A stretch of 22,177 bases of DNA from Chloroflexota bacterium (GTDB lineage Bacteria; Chloroflexota; Anaerolineae; Ardenticatenales; Ardenticatenaceae). Below the pieces are notes generated by a model. The model did no database searches. It saw nothing but the letters and a program-made list of their open reading frames with translations, and had not been told where the DNA came from. Location of the stretch: positions 1 through 22,177 of the forward strand of contig DOUV01000778.1 in NCBI GenBank assembly GCA_003520455.1, given 5' to 3'. Shown piece by piece: positions 1 to 8,093 of this stretch (positions are counted from its first letter, which is position 1; the number at the start of each line of letters is the position of its first letter). The translations under genes were made by a program, and so were the position numbers.

Positions 1-1
1 G

Positions 2-211
2 ACCGATGTACTGGCCGCGCAATTGGCCGACGGGCCCCCCATCGCCCTCCGCTTCACCAAGGAGGGTGTTATCGAGAGCCTCGCGCGGTCGCTGGTCGAG
101 GAGTTCGACTTCGAGGGGCGCGCGCAAACGGCCTGTTTGATGAGTGCCGACCACCGGGAGGGGGTACGGGCATTTCGGGAAAAACGCGCACCTGTATTCA
201 CCGGCCAGTAG
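2..211 (+). CDS. Enoyl-CoA hydratase/isomerase family protein, C-terminal end (partial)
   Basis: The reading frame is open from the window edge to a TAG at 209-211, so only about 69 residues of the C-terminus are visible and the start lies outside. The text (…LADGPPIALRFTKEGVI… and …ACLMSADHREGVRAFREKR…) matches the end of the crotonase fold: the pattern of small residue, D, x, x, E/R, G, V/I, x, A, F, x, E, K, R, x, P, x, F is the usual C-terminal signature of enoyl-CoA hydratases and isomerases. These enzymes hydrate or isomerise enoyl-CoA esters in the cytoplasm. An acyl-CoA dehydrogenase follows on the same strand after about 140 bases, which fits beta-oxidation or a related CoA-ester route. 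The active-site region is not in the window, so the exact reaction cannot be named. Confidence 0.8.
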   Translation, partial: TDVLAAQLADGPPIALRFTKEGVIESLARSLVEEFDFEGRAQTACLMSADHREGVRAFREKRAPVFTGQ

Positions 212-350
212 CATGTGACGGATACCGCGCGGTTTGCGGCCGGTCCGGCACTCGGCGCACCATCCGAAGTGCGGGGGACGAGATGGACCAATTCGATCTG
301 GAGCAGCTCAATCGCAGAAGCTCGTGCGACATCGTACGGAGCGACACGTG

Positions 351-1484
351 ATGAACTTCGCGCTGACTGAAGAACAAGAAGCGCTGCGGCGTACCGCGCG
401 CACCTTCGCAGAAAAAGAAATCGCACCGCTCGCCGCTGAGTGCGATGAGACTAACGAGTACCCGGTTGGTCTGCTCAAACGGATGGCGCGCCTGGGGTAT
501 TTTGGGCTCAAGTTTCCGGCAGCATACGACGGCGGCGCCGGGGGCAACCTCGACGCCGCCATTGTCTTCGAGGAACTGGCGGCCGTCTCGGCCGGCATCA
601 CCCTCGGCGTCTACTGCCACGTCATCCTGGCCCTCACGGCGATCGCTCGGATCGGCAGCGAGGCGCAGAAGCAGCGCTACCTGATACCGGGGATTCAGGG
701 GGAGAAGATTGGCGCCTTCGGGAGCACGGAAGCCGGCGCGGGCTCGGACATCACTGCGATTGCGACGCGCGCCGTGCGTGACGGCGACAGCTACGTGCTG
801 AATGGGGCGAAGCTCTTCTGCACCAACAGCCCCATCGCCGATTTCATCGTGCTCTCTGCAGTGACGGCCCCTGAAACGGGCGGCCTCAGCCTGTTCGCGG
901 TGGATCGAGGCACTCCCGGACTGAACGTCGGCCGGCGGATGAAGACGTTGGGGATGCATCCAGCGCAGACGGCAGAGGTGGTGCTGGACAACGTACGCGT
1001 TCCCGAAGAGAATCGGTTGGGCGCGGAGCACCGGGGCGTACCCAACATGTTGATGGCTCTTACCGAGGGGCGCATCATTGCGGCCGCCTTCACGGTCGGG
1101 ATCGCGCGGGCAGCGTTCGAGGCTGCCCGCCGGTACGCCCTCGAACGGGTCCAGTTTGGCCAGCCCATCGCCCGGCACCAGGTCATCGCCCACCGGCTGG
1201 CGGATATGGACACCGAGATCCAGGCCGCGCGCCTGCTCACCCACCACGCGGCCTGGCTGGCAGACACCGGCCGCTCGTTCGTCAAAGAGGCCTCGCAGGC
1301 CAAGGTCTTCGCCAGCGAGGCAGCGTCCCGCATCACGGCACAGGCCCTGCACTTGCAAGGCGCGTATGGGTACATGCTAGAATCATCGGCGCAGCGCTAC
1401 TACCGCGATACGCCGGTGCTTGCCCTCGGTGAGGGCACGTCGGAAATTTTGCGCAACGTGATTGCCAAACAGTTGGGGTTGTAA
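351..1484 (+). CDS. Acyl-CoA dehydrogenase
   Basis: A 377-residue flavoenzyme of normal family length that oxidises an acyl-CoA to the trans-2-enoyl-CoA and passes electrons to ETF. Visible marks are the N-terminal helical domain, the flavin/substrate motif TEAGAGSD (about 126-133), the beta-domain stretch YVLNGAKLFCTN (148-159), RVQFGQPI (266-273), and ALGEGTSEILRN near the C-terminus, where Glu361 is placed like the catalytic base of short/medium-chain enzymes. The ATG at 351 is preferred over an upstream in-frame extension because the family begins at this point; GGAG lies about 10 bases upstream. The stop overlaps the ATG of the TetR gene (TAATG), so the two are probably cotranslated. Chain length or branched-chain specificity cannot be read from the sequence. 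Confidence 0.93.
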   Translation: MNFALTEEQEALRRTARTFAEKEIAPLAAECDETNEYPVGLLKRMARLGYFGLKFPAAYDGGAGGNLDAAIVFEELAAVSAGITLGVYCHVILALTAIARIGSEAQKQRYLIPGIQGEKIGAFGSTEAGAGSDITAIATRAVRDGDSYVLNGAKLFCTNSPIADFIVLSAVTAPETGGLSLFAVDRGTPGLNVGRRMKTLGMHPAQTAEVVLDNVRVPEENRLGAEHRGVPNMLMALTEGRIIAAAFTVGIARAAFEAARRYALERVQFGQPIARHQVIAHRLADMDTEIQAARLLTHHAAWLADTGRSFVKEASQAKVFASEAASRITAQALHLQGAYGYMLESSAQRYYRDTPVLALGEGTSEILRNVIAKQLGL

Positions 1485-2194
1485 TGCCGAATCGAACAGA
1501 AGTAACAGAGAAACAAGAGCAAGCCGGCGACCAGCACGAGACCACCACATCCAAAGCCCGGCCGACGGCCAGGCGCCGTGAACGCGAGCGGGAAGCCCGG
1601 CGCCTGTTGATCCTCGCCAGGGCCAAGAATGTCTTCGCCGAGCGCGGCTTCCTCAACGCAACGGTGGAGGAGATTGCCGAGCGGTCGGAACTGGCGGTCG
1701 GCACCCTGTATCGCTATTTTCAAAGCAAAGAGGAAATCTACGTCTCACTGCTGTTCGAGGCGATGGAACTATTCCGGCAGCATATCGAGGCGGTGCGCGG
1801 TGGCGGCGCACCGGCGGATGAACAGTTGCAGGCCGTGTGGCGCTTCTTCTACGACTTCTACCGCGAACAGCCGGAGTACTACCGGGCCTTCATGTTCCTG
1901 CATAACGCCGGATTGCGCGATGCGGTCTCACCGGATGTGCTCATCGAGATCAACCGCCGGGCCGGGATGAACTTCCAGTTGGTCGGCGAAATCGTCCAGG
2001 CTGGGGTGGATGCAGGTATTTACCGGTCCGGGCTCGATACCCGGAGCGTGGTGGATGTGCTCTGGTCACTCCTGATGGGGTTGGTGCAACTCATCGAAAC
2101 CCGCCGCAACCTCGACGTCCCGGGCGAGATGCTGGAAACGCTCCATCGCGAAGGGTTCGAGTGGATCGAGCGTGGCCTCAGACGCCAGGCGTAG
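1484..2194 (+). CDS. TetR/AcrR family transcriptional regulator
   Basis: A 236-residue protein with a basic, charged, probably disordered N-terminus of about 40 residues, then a typical TetR DNA-binding domain: helix 1 around 43-55 (ARAKNVFAERGF) and the helix-turn-helix VEEIAERSELAVGTLYRYFQSKEE at about 61-84, split by the usual turn before GTLYRYF. The rest is helical with aromatic-rich segments (WRFFYDFYREQPEYYRAF), as expected for a ligand-binding/dimerisation domain. The start overlaps the acyl-CoA dehydrogenase stop, so it is read from the same message. By context it probably senses an acyl-CoA or related ligand and represses this catabolic module; this is inference. The ligand and operator are unknown. 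Confidence 0.9.
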   Translation: MPNRTEVTEKQEQAGDQHETTTSKARPTARRREREREARRLLILARAKNVFAERGFLNATVEEIAERSELAVGTLYRYFQSKEEIYVSLLFEAMELFRQHIEAVRGGGAPADEQLQAVWRFFYDFYREQPEYYRAFMFLHNAGLRDAVSPDVLIEINRRAGMNFQLVGEIVQAGVDAGIYRSGLDTRSVVDVLWSLLMGLVQLIETRRNLDVPGEMLETLHREGFEWIERGLRRQA

Positions 2195-2320
2195 GATTCC
2201 CCTTACCCCTCCTCTTTCCGAAACGTTCCAAATTTGGCACAATTCAACTGAGTCTGGCGATGCGGCCTTACCGGGCCTGCATCAGGAGCGCGATGGCTGT
2301 ATAACAGGCAGGAGGATCTC

Positions 2321-3232
2321 ATGAGCCGAATTATCATAACTGGTGGCACCGGGCTGATCGGCCAGGAGCTATCCACCGATTTGGCGAAGGATCGACACGA
2401 GGTAATCGTTCTCAGCCGCAGCCCGAACCGGGAACACGGCCTCCCCCAGGGCGTCCAGGCCGTCGGCTGGGATGCCCGCACCGCCGACGGGTGGGGTCAC
2501 CTGGCCGACGGCGCGACGGCGATCATCAACCTGGCCGGTGAGAGCCTCGCCGCAGGGCGCTGGACGGTCGAGCGCAAGCGGCGAATCCTGGAAAGTCGCG
2601 TGAACGTCGGCCACGCCGTGGTCGAGGCGGCACGGGCCGCGACGCAGAAGCCGGGCGTGGTGATCCAGGCGTCGGGCGTGGACTACTACGGCCAGCGCGA
2701 CGACGAGATTATCACCGAGGAGACACCGCGGGGGGACACCTTTTTGGCGGATGTGTGTAAACAGTGGGAGGCAGCGTCGGCGGAGGTCGAGACGATGGGC
2801 GTACGGCGCGTCATCACCCGCTCGAGCCTCGTGCTCAGCACCGAGGGCGGCTCACTGCCTCGCCTGTCGCTGCCCTTCCGCCTCTTCGTCGGCGGTCCGC
2901 TCGGAAGTGGCCAACAGTGGTGGTCCTGGATCCACATGGCCGACGAGGTTGCGGCGATCCGCTTCTTGATGGAGAACGAGGCGGCCCGCGGCCCCTTCAA
3001 CCTGACCTCCCCGAACCCGCTGACCAATGCCCAGTTCAGCCGAATCCTGGGCAAGGTGTTGGGCCGTCCCGCCGCGATGCCGGTTCCTGCCTTCGCCCTG
3101 AGACTCCTCCTCGGTGAGATGGCGGAGGTGGTTCTGGGCGGGCAGCGTGCCGTGCCGAAGCGGCTGCAGGAGATGGGCTACCAGTTCCTTTTCCCGGACC
3201 TGGAGCAGGCGCTGCGCGAACTGCTCGGTTAA
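2321..3232 (+). CDS. TIGR01777-family NAD(P)-dependent epimerase (SDR39U1/YfcH-like)
   Basis: A 303-residue atypical short-chain dehydrogenase. It opens with the Rossmann nucleotide-binding motif IIITGGTGLIGQEL (residues 4-17). Family hallmarks follow: VGWDARTADGW, AIINLAGESLAAGRW, a long helix with RVNVGHAVVEA, QASGVDYYGQR, and SWIHMADEVAAIRFLM. The last 50 residues (from about 250: …LGRPAAMPVPAFALRLLLGEMAE…) match the C-terminal DUF1731 segment typical of this group. The ATG at 2321 sits behind AGGAGG with a 6-base spacer (gcaggaggatctcatg), which fixes the start. The substrate of this family is not established. It has its own 126-base upstream gap and does not look tightly linked to the regulator before it. 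Confidence 0.9.
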   Translation: MSRIIITGGTGLIGQELSTDLAKDRHEVIVLSRSPNREHGLPQGVQAVGWDARTADGWGHLADGATAIINLAGESLAAGRWTVERKRRILESRVNVGHAVVEAARAATQKPGVVIQASGVDYYGQRDDEIITEETPRGDTFLADVCKQWEAASAEVETMGVRRVITRSSLVLSTEGGSLPRLSLPFRLFVGGPLGSGQQWWSWIHMADEVAAIRFLMENEAARGPFNLTSPNPLTNAQFSRILGKVLGRPAAMPVPAFALRLLLGEMAEVVLGGQRAVPKRLQEMGYQFLFPDLEQALRELLG

Positions 3233-3255
3233 CAGTCCGTCAAGGAGTGCCCCAT

Positions 3256-3930
3256 ATGAAGATCAAGTTTTACGCCCATGCCAGCTTTCGCCTCGAGGGT
3301 GACAGGCTCACGGTTATTACCGACCCGTACACGCCGGGCCCGCGTAGTGCCGGCTTCGACCCGATTCACGAGACGGCCGACATCGTCATCATGAGCTCGG
3401 CGACTGACAGATTCCACAGCGATCCCAGCCACATTTTGGGAAATCCGACCGTCGTCAACGCGTTGGAGATCCCGCCGAAGGGTGTGACCGTCAAAGGCCT
3501 TACGATCCGCGGTCTCCCATCAATGGAGAGCCTCACGCACGATTTCGGTCGCGACCCACGCGATAACGCGATGTACACATTCACGCTGGAGGCTATCCGC
3601 GTCCTGCATCTGGGTGACATCGGGAATCCGATCCCGGTGCAGCAGCTGGAAGCCTTGAACGAGAGATTGAACACGGCCAGCCACGAAGGCAACGTCTCCG
3701 GCGAGCCGCACTCCTACTGGCAGGAGTACGGCTACAATAACAAGGAGGTCCGCGGCAAGCGGGTCAGCTTCTTCATCACCGAGATGGACAGAGGCCGGCA
3801 CACCTTTCCCTACTTCGCGCGCGCCACGCACGCCGGCGAGTTCGTCGCCATGCCGGCCGAGGTCTACGCAATGTACGACCTGATCGTCTGGGGCCGCTCT
3901 GCGAGCAGCGTGTTTACAGTTGCCAGGTGA
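3256..3930 (+). pseudogene. Chimeric ORF: N-terminal half of MBL-fold hydrolase joined in frame to the C-terminal tail of a bacterial alpha-2-macroglobulin
   Basis: The ORF encodes 224 residues behind a good ribosome site (AAGGAG, 8 bases before ATG 3256). Residues 1 to about 130 read as a UlaG-like metallo-beta-lactamase-fold protein: MKIKFYAHASFRL, VITDPYTPG, ADIVIMSSATDRFHSD in place of the usual HxHxDH strand end, and RVLHLGDIG (115-123). The expected second half of such a protein is missing. From about LEALNERLNT (131-140) the text changes to the end of a bacterial alpha-2-macroglobulin: EYGYNNKEVRGKRVSFFITE, HTFPYFARATHAGEFVAMPA, YAMYDLIVWGRSASSVF. Both identifications are from memory of family patterns. 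The junction is near 3640-3660, where a QLEAL-like text could belong to either parent. The product probably lacks both parental activities. An assembly artefact cannot be excluded. Confidence 0.72.
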
Positions 3931-4140
3931 TACAGGGTGACCAAGTTCTGGGTCTACGAGCAGGCCGGCGTGCCCGAGTATTGGATCGTGGGCCCACGCG
4001 CCCGGCTGGTCGAAGTGTATACGCTCCAGGATAGCCGCTACAGCCTTCACGCTCAATACCTCGCCGGCGACGAAGTCGCCTCCCCCATCTTCGCTGACCT
4101 GGCGCTGCTCGTGGCCGACCTCTTCCCGGCTCAACGCTGA
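3931..4140 (+). pseudogene. C-terminal fragment of a Uma2-family (DUF820) putative restriction endonuclease
   Basis: Immediately after the TGA at 3928-3930, and in the same frame, an open stretch reads VTKFWVYEQAGVPEYWIVGP, then LVEVYTLQDSRYSLHAQYLA and a hydrophobic end with FADLALLVADLF. This is the standard C-terminal third of Uma2/DUF820 proteins, where TKxxxYxxAGVxEYWIVDP carries part of the PD-(D/E)XK core; here the usual Asp of VDP is Gly (IVGP). About two thirds of the family length, including the N-terminal catalytic region, is absent. A GTG at 3937 could in principle start it, but I see no convincing ribosome site. I read it as a remnant left by deletion and expect it to be non-functional. 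Confidence 0.75.
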
Positions 4141-4152
4141 CCCATCCCTCTG

Positions 4153-4749
4153 CTATCTGCTCCTTTTGCCGCCTGCTGCCCGTCCAGATTCAGCCTCCAC
4201 CTCGAAGATTTCCCAGGCGCAGTGCGCGGGGAGCAATGACCAGAGATCGGCCGCGGGGTGGCTCTGGTCGCGGATCTTGAGGAGGGCGATGGGGAGCTTG
4301 TGGGTGAAGACCGCGACGGTGCCCTGGGGGTGGCGCACGACGATCTCGTCGACGGCCTCGAAGAGGCGCGTCTGCACATCTTCGAGGCACTCCCCGCCCG
4401 GTGGGGGATACCGCCACGGATCGCGCTCCCAACCCTGGATCTCCTGGGGCCAGCGAGCGCGAATCTCGTCGATGAGCACACCCTGCCACTCGCCCTGGTG
4501 GATCTCCCGCAACCGCGAGTCAAGCTGAACCGGGAGGCCGGTCAGCTCGGCCAGGGCCTCGGCCGTCTGGCGAGCACGCGCCAGGTCGCTACTGTAGATT
4601 GCGTCGAAGCCGACAGGGGCGAGGCGCTCCGCCGCAGCGCGCGCCTGCTGGCGACCGCACGTGGTCAAAGGCGGGTTCAACTGTCCCTGGTAGCGCCCCT
4701 CAAGGTTCCAAGGCGTCTCGCCGTGCCGAATCAGGTAGAGGGTCGTCAC
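4153..4749 (-). CDS. gpgP: Histidine phosphatase (PGM-like), probable glucosyl-3-phosphoglycerate phosphatase
   Basis: A 198-residue member of the histidine phosphatase superfamily. Visible catalytic parts: LIRHGE with His9 as the phospho-acceptor, SSDLARARQTAEAL (53-66) supplying a second arginine, REIHQGEWQG (81-90) with the acid Glu82, and the second histidine His150 in AVFTHKLP. The GTG start overlaps the stop of the Usp-GpgS gene (GTGA), so translation is coupled. Mycobacterial GpgP, which dephosphorylates glucosyl-3-phosphoglycerate to glucosylglycerate, belongs to this same superfamily. Sequence alone supports only a phosphatase/phosphoglycerate-mutase-like enzyme; the specific role comes from the gene pairing. 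The Lys/Arg-rich C-terminus (GGKRSR) is unremarkable. No clear terminator follows, and the end lies only 12 bases from the convergent Uma2 remnant. Confidence 0.85.
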   Translation of the reverse strand: MTTLYLIRHGETPWNLEGRYQGQLNPPLTTCGRQQARAAAERLAPVGFDAIYSSDLARARQTAEALAELTGLPVQLDSRLREIHQGEWQGVLIDEIRARWPQEIQGWERDPWRYPPPGGECLEDVQTRLFEAVDEIVVRHPQGTVAVFTHKLPIALLKIRDQSHPAADLWSLLPAHCAWEIFEVEAESGRAAGGKRSR

Positions 4750-6683
4750 GCCAGCGCGCCTCCTTGCAGCGCTTCCTCGTCTTCCTTCCAGTAGGTGATC
4801 CCGTGACGGGCCCGGTACTCGGGGAGTGTGATGATCGGTGGCCGCCGACGATCGGAGATGGCGTGCTCCTCCAGGCTGAAACGACCCGGCTCATAACGGA
4901 TGATCTTCATCGTCCGGTTGATCTCGTTCAGCAGCTCGACCCGCTTGCGACCCTCGAGGTGATCGATGAAGACCTGGATGATGGCAAATGCCATCCGGCT
5001 CAAGGCCCCCAATGGCTGGTTGTGGTGAACTCGGGTGCGGAGATCCACTTGGGCGATCCCACTGATCCCATAACGCTCGACCAGCGCGAGCAAGAGACCA
5101 ATCTCCACACCGTAGCCAGTGTAGAACGGCAGCCGCTCCAAAGCCGTGCGACGGCCAGCGTACTCGCCGGCCAGGGGCTGCACCAGCCCCGACAGTTCGG
5201 GGTAGAAGAGGTTGATCAACGGTCGCGCCACCAGTTCCGTCACCCGGCCGCCCCCGCCGGCCTGCAACGTCTCGCCGACCTGGAGTGGGCGCCGATAGAA
5301 GCCCTTCACATATTGAATCGTGTCGTGCCGGAGCAGGGGCCCCAGGATGCCGTAGACGAAGCGAGGGTGAATGTTGACGATGTCGGTATCGATCCAGGCG
5401 ATCAAATCACCCCCGAGGACGTACAGACTCTTCCAGAGCGCCTCTCCCTTGCCGCGGAACGAGCCATACTGCGGAAGGATCTCACTGTGCTGGTACACCG
5501 CGACCCCCAATTCCTGCGCAATCTCCACGGTGTAGTCGGTTGAACCCGAATCAACCAAGACAATCTCGTCGAGCAGTGGGAAATCGTCCATAAGAACTTG
5601 CCGCACTGCCCGAATGACTGTGCCGACAGTTGTCTCTTCGTTCAACGCGGGCAATCCCAAGCTGATCGTGACGCCTTGTTCCCGCTTGAGCGCCACCAGC
5701 CGCTCGATGTCTTCGAACTCCACACTGTGGAAGGTGTTCTCGGCAAACCACTTGTCCACCACGACCGACGTGGGCGTGGGTGGCAGCGGCTCGGTGTCGC
5801 GCCAGCGGCTCAGGCGACCCAGCGGCAAGGGGCGGTGGGTTTTCACAATGACGAGTGGTGCGACGTGCTCGTGGCGGAGGCGGCGGGCCGTCGGCCCAAT
5901 CGCCCGGAGGTCACTGCCGCTCGCCGCTTCCGCCGCCCCCATCACAATCAGATCAGGCTTGTCGACCTGCTCCAGAACCGCTGAAACGACGTCGCGATCA
6001 ACCTGCAGTTCGCGCTCGATCCGGCGGTTGCCCTGACTCATCCGTGCCAGTTCCTCATACACCAGGCGGCTTTGGGGGTCACGATCATCACGGCGGGCGT
6101 AGAGCATCGTGATACGCGCATCAGTGGCCTCGGCCAGCGAGAGCGCCACCTCCAGCATCAGGGGCGCCTCGGCACTCCCTCGAATCGGCATCAGGATCCG
6201 GTGCAGATGGACGGACACCGAGCCGCTCAGGACGACGACATGGCAGTCGAGATGGTTGAGGAGTTTGTCTAATCCCATGGCAAAGAAGGGTCTCGCCCCT
6301 TCCTGATTCCAGCGGACAATCGCCAGATCGGCGCGCTCCTTCGCCACGACCCTGGTCAGGACGCGCCAGGGTTGATAATCGACCCGGATCCGGAGCTTGA
6401 TCAGCAGCGGCTCATCGGGAAACTGTGCCCGCACATGCTCCAGGGTTGCCCGACGGGTCTGCGCCTCAACCGCCCCGGTACTCAGGGATTGGCCTTCTGG
6501 CACTCTCACGATCCCGACCAGCACCACGCGCCCCTGGTGGGGCCGGGCCAGCGCCAGGGCCACCTGTACGATCCATTCGGCCTGTTCGTCATCAAAGATG
6601 GGAACGACCACCGTGTAGGTATGATCGTTCCGCCCCTCGTTCAGAGTTGTTCGGAGCGCGCCGGAGTCCAGTTGTCGTCCCAT
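4746..6683 (-). CDS. gpgS: Tandem universal-stress-protein domains fused to glucosyl-3-phosphoglycerate synthase (GpgS-like)
   Basis: A 645-residue fusion. Residues about 23-155 and 159-282 are two Usp-like alpha/beta domains (YTVVVPIFDD…CHVVVLSG; HRILMPIRGS…VAPLVIVKTH). In the second, the nucleotide-binding loop MGAAEAASGS…GPTA is only partly like the usual MGxxG-x9-GS form. Residues about 310-605 are the glycosyltransferase: GLPALNEE (343-350), LVDSGSTD (376-383), WIDTD (430-434) as the metal/nucleotide DxD, VKGFYRRPL, GGGGRVTELVARPL (476-489), PLAGEYA and GYGVEIG. These closely follow mycobacterial GpgS, which makes glucosyl-3-phosphoglycerate from NDP-glucose and 3-phosphoglycerate. The ATG at 6683 is preferred because AAAGGAGAGGAC directly precedes it; an ATG five codons earlier has no such site. 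The free-standing enzyme usually has no Usp part, so the N-terminus may be regulatory. Confidence 0.9.
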   Translation of the reverse strand: MGRQLDSGALRTTLNEGRNDHTYTVVVPIFDDEQAEWIVQVALALARPHQGRVVLVGIVRVPEGQSLSTGAVEAQTRRATLEHVRAQFPDEPLLIKLRIRVDYQPWRVLTRVVAKERADLAIVRWNQEGARPFFAMGLDKLLNHLDCHVVVLSGSVSVHLHRILMPIRGSAEAPLMLEVALSLAEATDARITMLYARRDDRDPQSRLVYEELARMSQGNRRIERELQVDRDVVSAVLEQVDKPDLIVMGAAEAASGSDLRAIGPTARRLRHEHVAPLVIVKTHRPLPLGRLSRWRDTEPLPPTPTSVVVDKWFAENTFHSVEFEDIERLVALKREQGVTISLGLPALNEETTVGTVIRAVRQVLMDDFPLLDEIVLVDSGSTDYTVEIAQELGVAVYQHSEILPQYGSFRGKGEALWKSLYVLGGDLIAWIDTDIVNIHPRFVYGILGPLLRHDTIQYVKGFYRRPLQVGETLQAGGGGRVTELVARPLINLFYPELSGLVQPLAGEYAGRRTALERLPFYTGYGVEIGLLLALVERYGISGIAQVDLRTRVHHNQPLGALSRMAFAIIQVFIDHLEGRKRVELLNEINRTMKIIRYEPGRFSLEEHAISDRRRPPIITLPEYRARHGITYWKEDEEALQGGALA

Positions 6684-6833
6684 GTCCTCTCCTTTCATCG
6701 GTGAACAGCTTGCCGGCGGCTAGTGCTGTCAGGCAGGCTGGCAATACCACCTTTCGTCGTTGGTGGGGCCTGGTGGGCTGCCCGTTGCAGGCTTCTTCAG
6801 TGACGACGCGGCGCAGGCGGGCGGAAGCGGGCC

Positions 6834-8084
6834 TTACCGTGCAGCTGCATGAGCGATGAACAGCGGTACCACCTGAGTCTCCACCAGGCGCCCCCAGGTG
6901 AAGCGGGTCAGCACCCGGCGGCGCAATTGAAACGCCCGGTCTGCCAGAAGGGTTGTAACGATGGTATGTGCGACCTCGGCCGGGGGGGTATCGCGAGGAA
7001 AGAGCACTGCGCCCGCGGCTGCACTCTCGCGGAAGGGCGGCAGATTCGTGGCGAAGATCGGGAGGCGGGCCAGGGCAGCTTCGAGGATTGGGATACCGAA
7101 GCCCTCCTGGCGACTGGAAAACAATAAGGCATCGGCAATCTGGTAGAGCGACGCGACCTCCTCGTCCGCCAACAAGAGAGGGACACCGGTCCGCTCGTGG
7201 GCCTCGTAGACGAAGTGGACCACATTGCTCAACCGGAGATCGTCGCGGAGTGCCAACAGGTGCTCCAAATAGGCGAGGTTGGTTGGGTTGTGCGGCCCAG
7301 GCGGTCCGGTGACGAGCAGGTGCGCGTCCCAACCCGACTGCGCACGGACGGCCGCCAACCAGCGCAGCGCCAGCTCGACGTTCTTGCGACGGGTGATTCG
7401 GGCCGGCAGGAGGAAGAGGCAGTCGGCCTCGAGCAAGCCCCAATTACGCACCAGGCGCGCGACCGTATCGCTCAGCCGGTAGAAGTCGGCCGGCTCGACA
7501 CCCGGCGGGATGACTGCGATCGCCTCTGGAACGATCTCGTACAGACGCGCCAGGTCGGCGCGCTGCGCCTCCGAAACCGTGACGTGGCCGACTCCTGGCC
7601 AGGGGCGCCGCAGCAACTCCCAGGGCTCGCCGGCGTGAAGTTCCGGCTGGTACTGCGGGCGCAGCCAGGCAAAATCGTGGTGCCAGGCCACCCAGGGCGG
7701 CCCGACCTTTGCGAGCACCAATCGGTGGACCGCCGCCGTCAGGGCGAGATTCTTGTGGAGGGTAAAGAGGTTGTGCCCGATGGCGACATCGCACTCCTCT
7801 AGATAGGCCAACAGAGCATCGCCGATCTGCAGCACCAGGTCGCCAAAACCCGCCGGCACCTGTCCGGCGGCCAGCGCCTGGTTGGCCTCCGCAATCGGCT
7901 CGCTGCGGGAACCCACCAGCGGCTCGTCCCGGTAGGCGACCCCCGGCAAAAAGGGTCCACCGCGCCCGGCCACCACCGTCACGCGGTGCCCCAGGGCCGT
8001 GAGGACACGCGCGTGGTGGAAGATCGTCAGCTCGACGCCCCCCACGACCGGGGGAGCCGCATAGTGGACAATTCCTACATGCAC
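6834..8084 (-). CDS. GT4-family glycosyltransferase (second of a tandem pair)
   Basis: A 416-residue GT-B enzyme of group 4. The N-terminal domain begins HVGIVHYAAPPVVGGVE, the typical glycine-loop start. LFLLPARITRRKNVELALRW (223-242) opens the donor-binding domain, and SSRQEGFGIPILEA (323-336) holds the EX7E pair Glu327 and Glu335 that contacts the nucleotide sugar. It starts at GTG 8084, nine bases after the stop of the preceding GT4 gene, with TGAGGCGG as ribosome site; an ATG nearby is out of frame. The two GT4 proteins share a WHHDFAW/HHHDFHW segment around residues 134-144, suggesting a common ancestor or similar acceptors. By context it probably adds a sugar to glucosylglycerate or its product. 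Donor and acceptor cannot be read from the sequence. Confidence 0.9.
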   Translation of the reverse strand: MHVGIVHYAAPPVVGGVELTIFHHARVLTALGHRVTVVAGRGGPFLPGVAYRDEPLVGSRSEPIAEANQALAAGQVPAGFGDLVLQIGDALLAYLEECDVAIGHNLFTLHKNLALTAAVHRLVLAKVGPPWVAWHHDFAWLRPQYQPELHAGEPWELLRRPWPGVGHVTVSEAQRADLARLYEIVPEAIAVIPPGVEPADFYRLSDTVARLVRNWGLLEADCLFLLPARITRRKNVELALRWLAAVRAQSGWDAHLLVTGPPGPHNPTNLAYLEHLLALRDDLRLSNVVHFVYEAHERTGVPLLLADEEVASLYQIADALLFSSRQEGFGIPILEAALARLPIFATNLPPFRESAAAGAVLFPRDTPPAEVAHTIVTTLLADRAFQLRRRVLTRFTWGRLVETQVVPLFIAHAAAR

Positions 8085-8093
8085 CGTTCCGCC

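Noticed and set aside
198..1358. Long minus-strand open frame opposite the acyl-CoA dehydrogenase
   Set aside because: Its translation is Arg/Pro/Gly-rich without any family pattern, and the plus strand encodes a clear full-length enzyme. It is a high-GC shadow frame.
2228..2256. Sigma-54 type promoter (TTGGCAC) or CCAAATTTGG operator upstream of the epimerase gene
   Set aside because: The second sigma-54 element (TTGCA-like) is missing at the required spacing. The 10-base palindrome alone, without a second copy, is too weak to call.
3301..3430. Intact zinc site in the MBL-fold half
   Set aside because: The usual HxHxDH text is absent (SSATDRFHSD is found) and LGDIG is followed by Asn instead of His, so I do not claim hydrolase activity.
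4599..5543. Plus-strand frame opposite the phosphatase and GpgS genes
   Set aside because: Composition-driven frame with no domains, lying antisense to two well-supported coupled genes.
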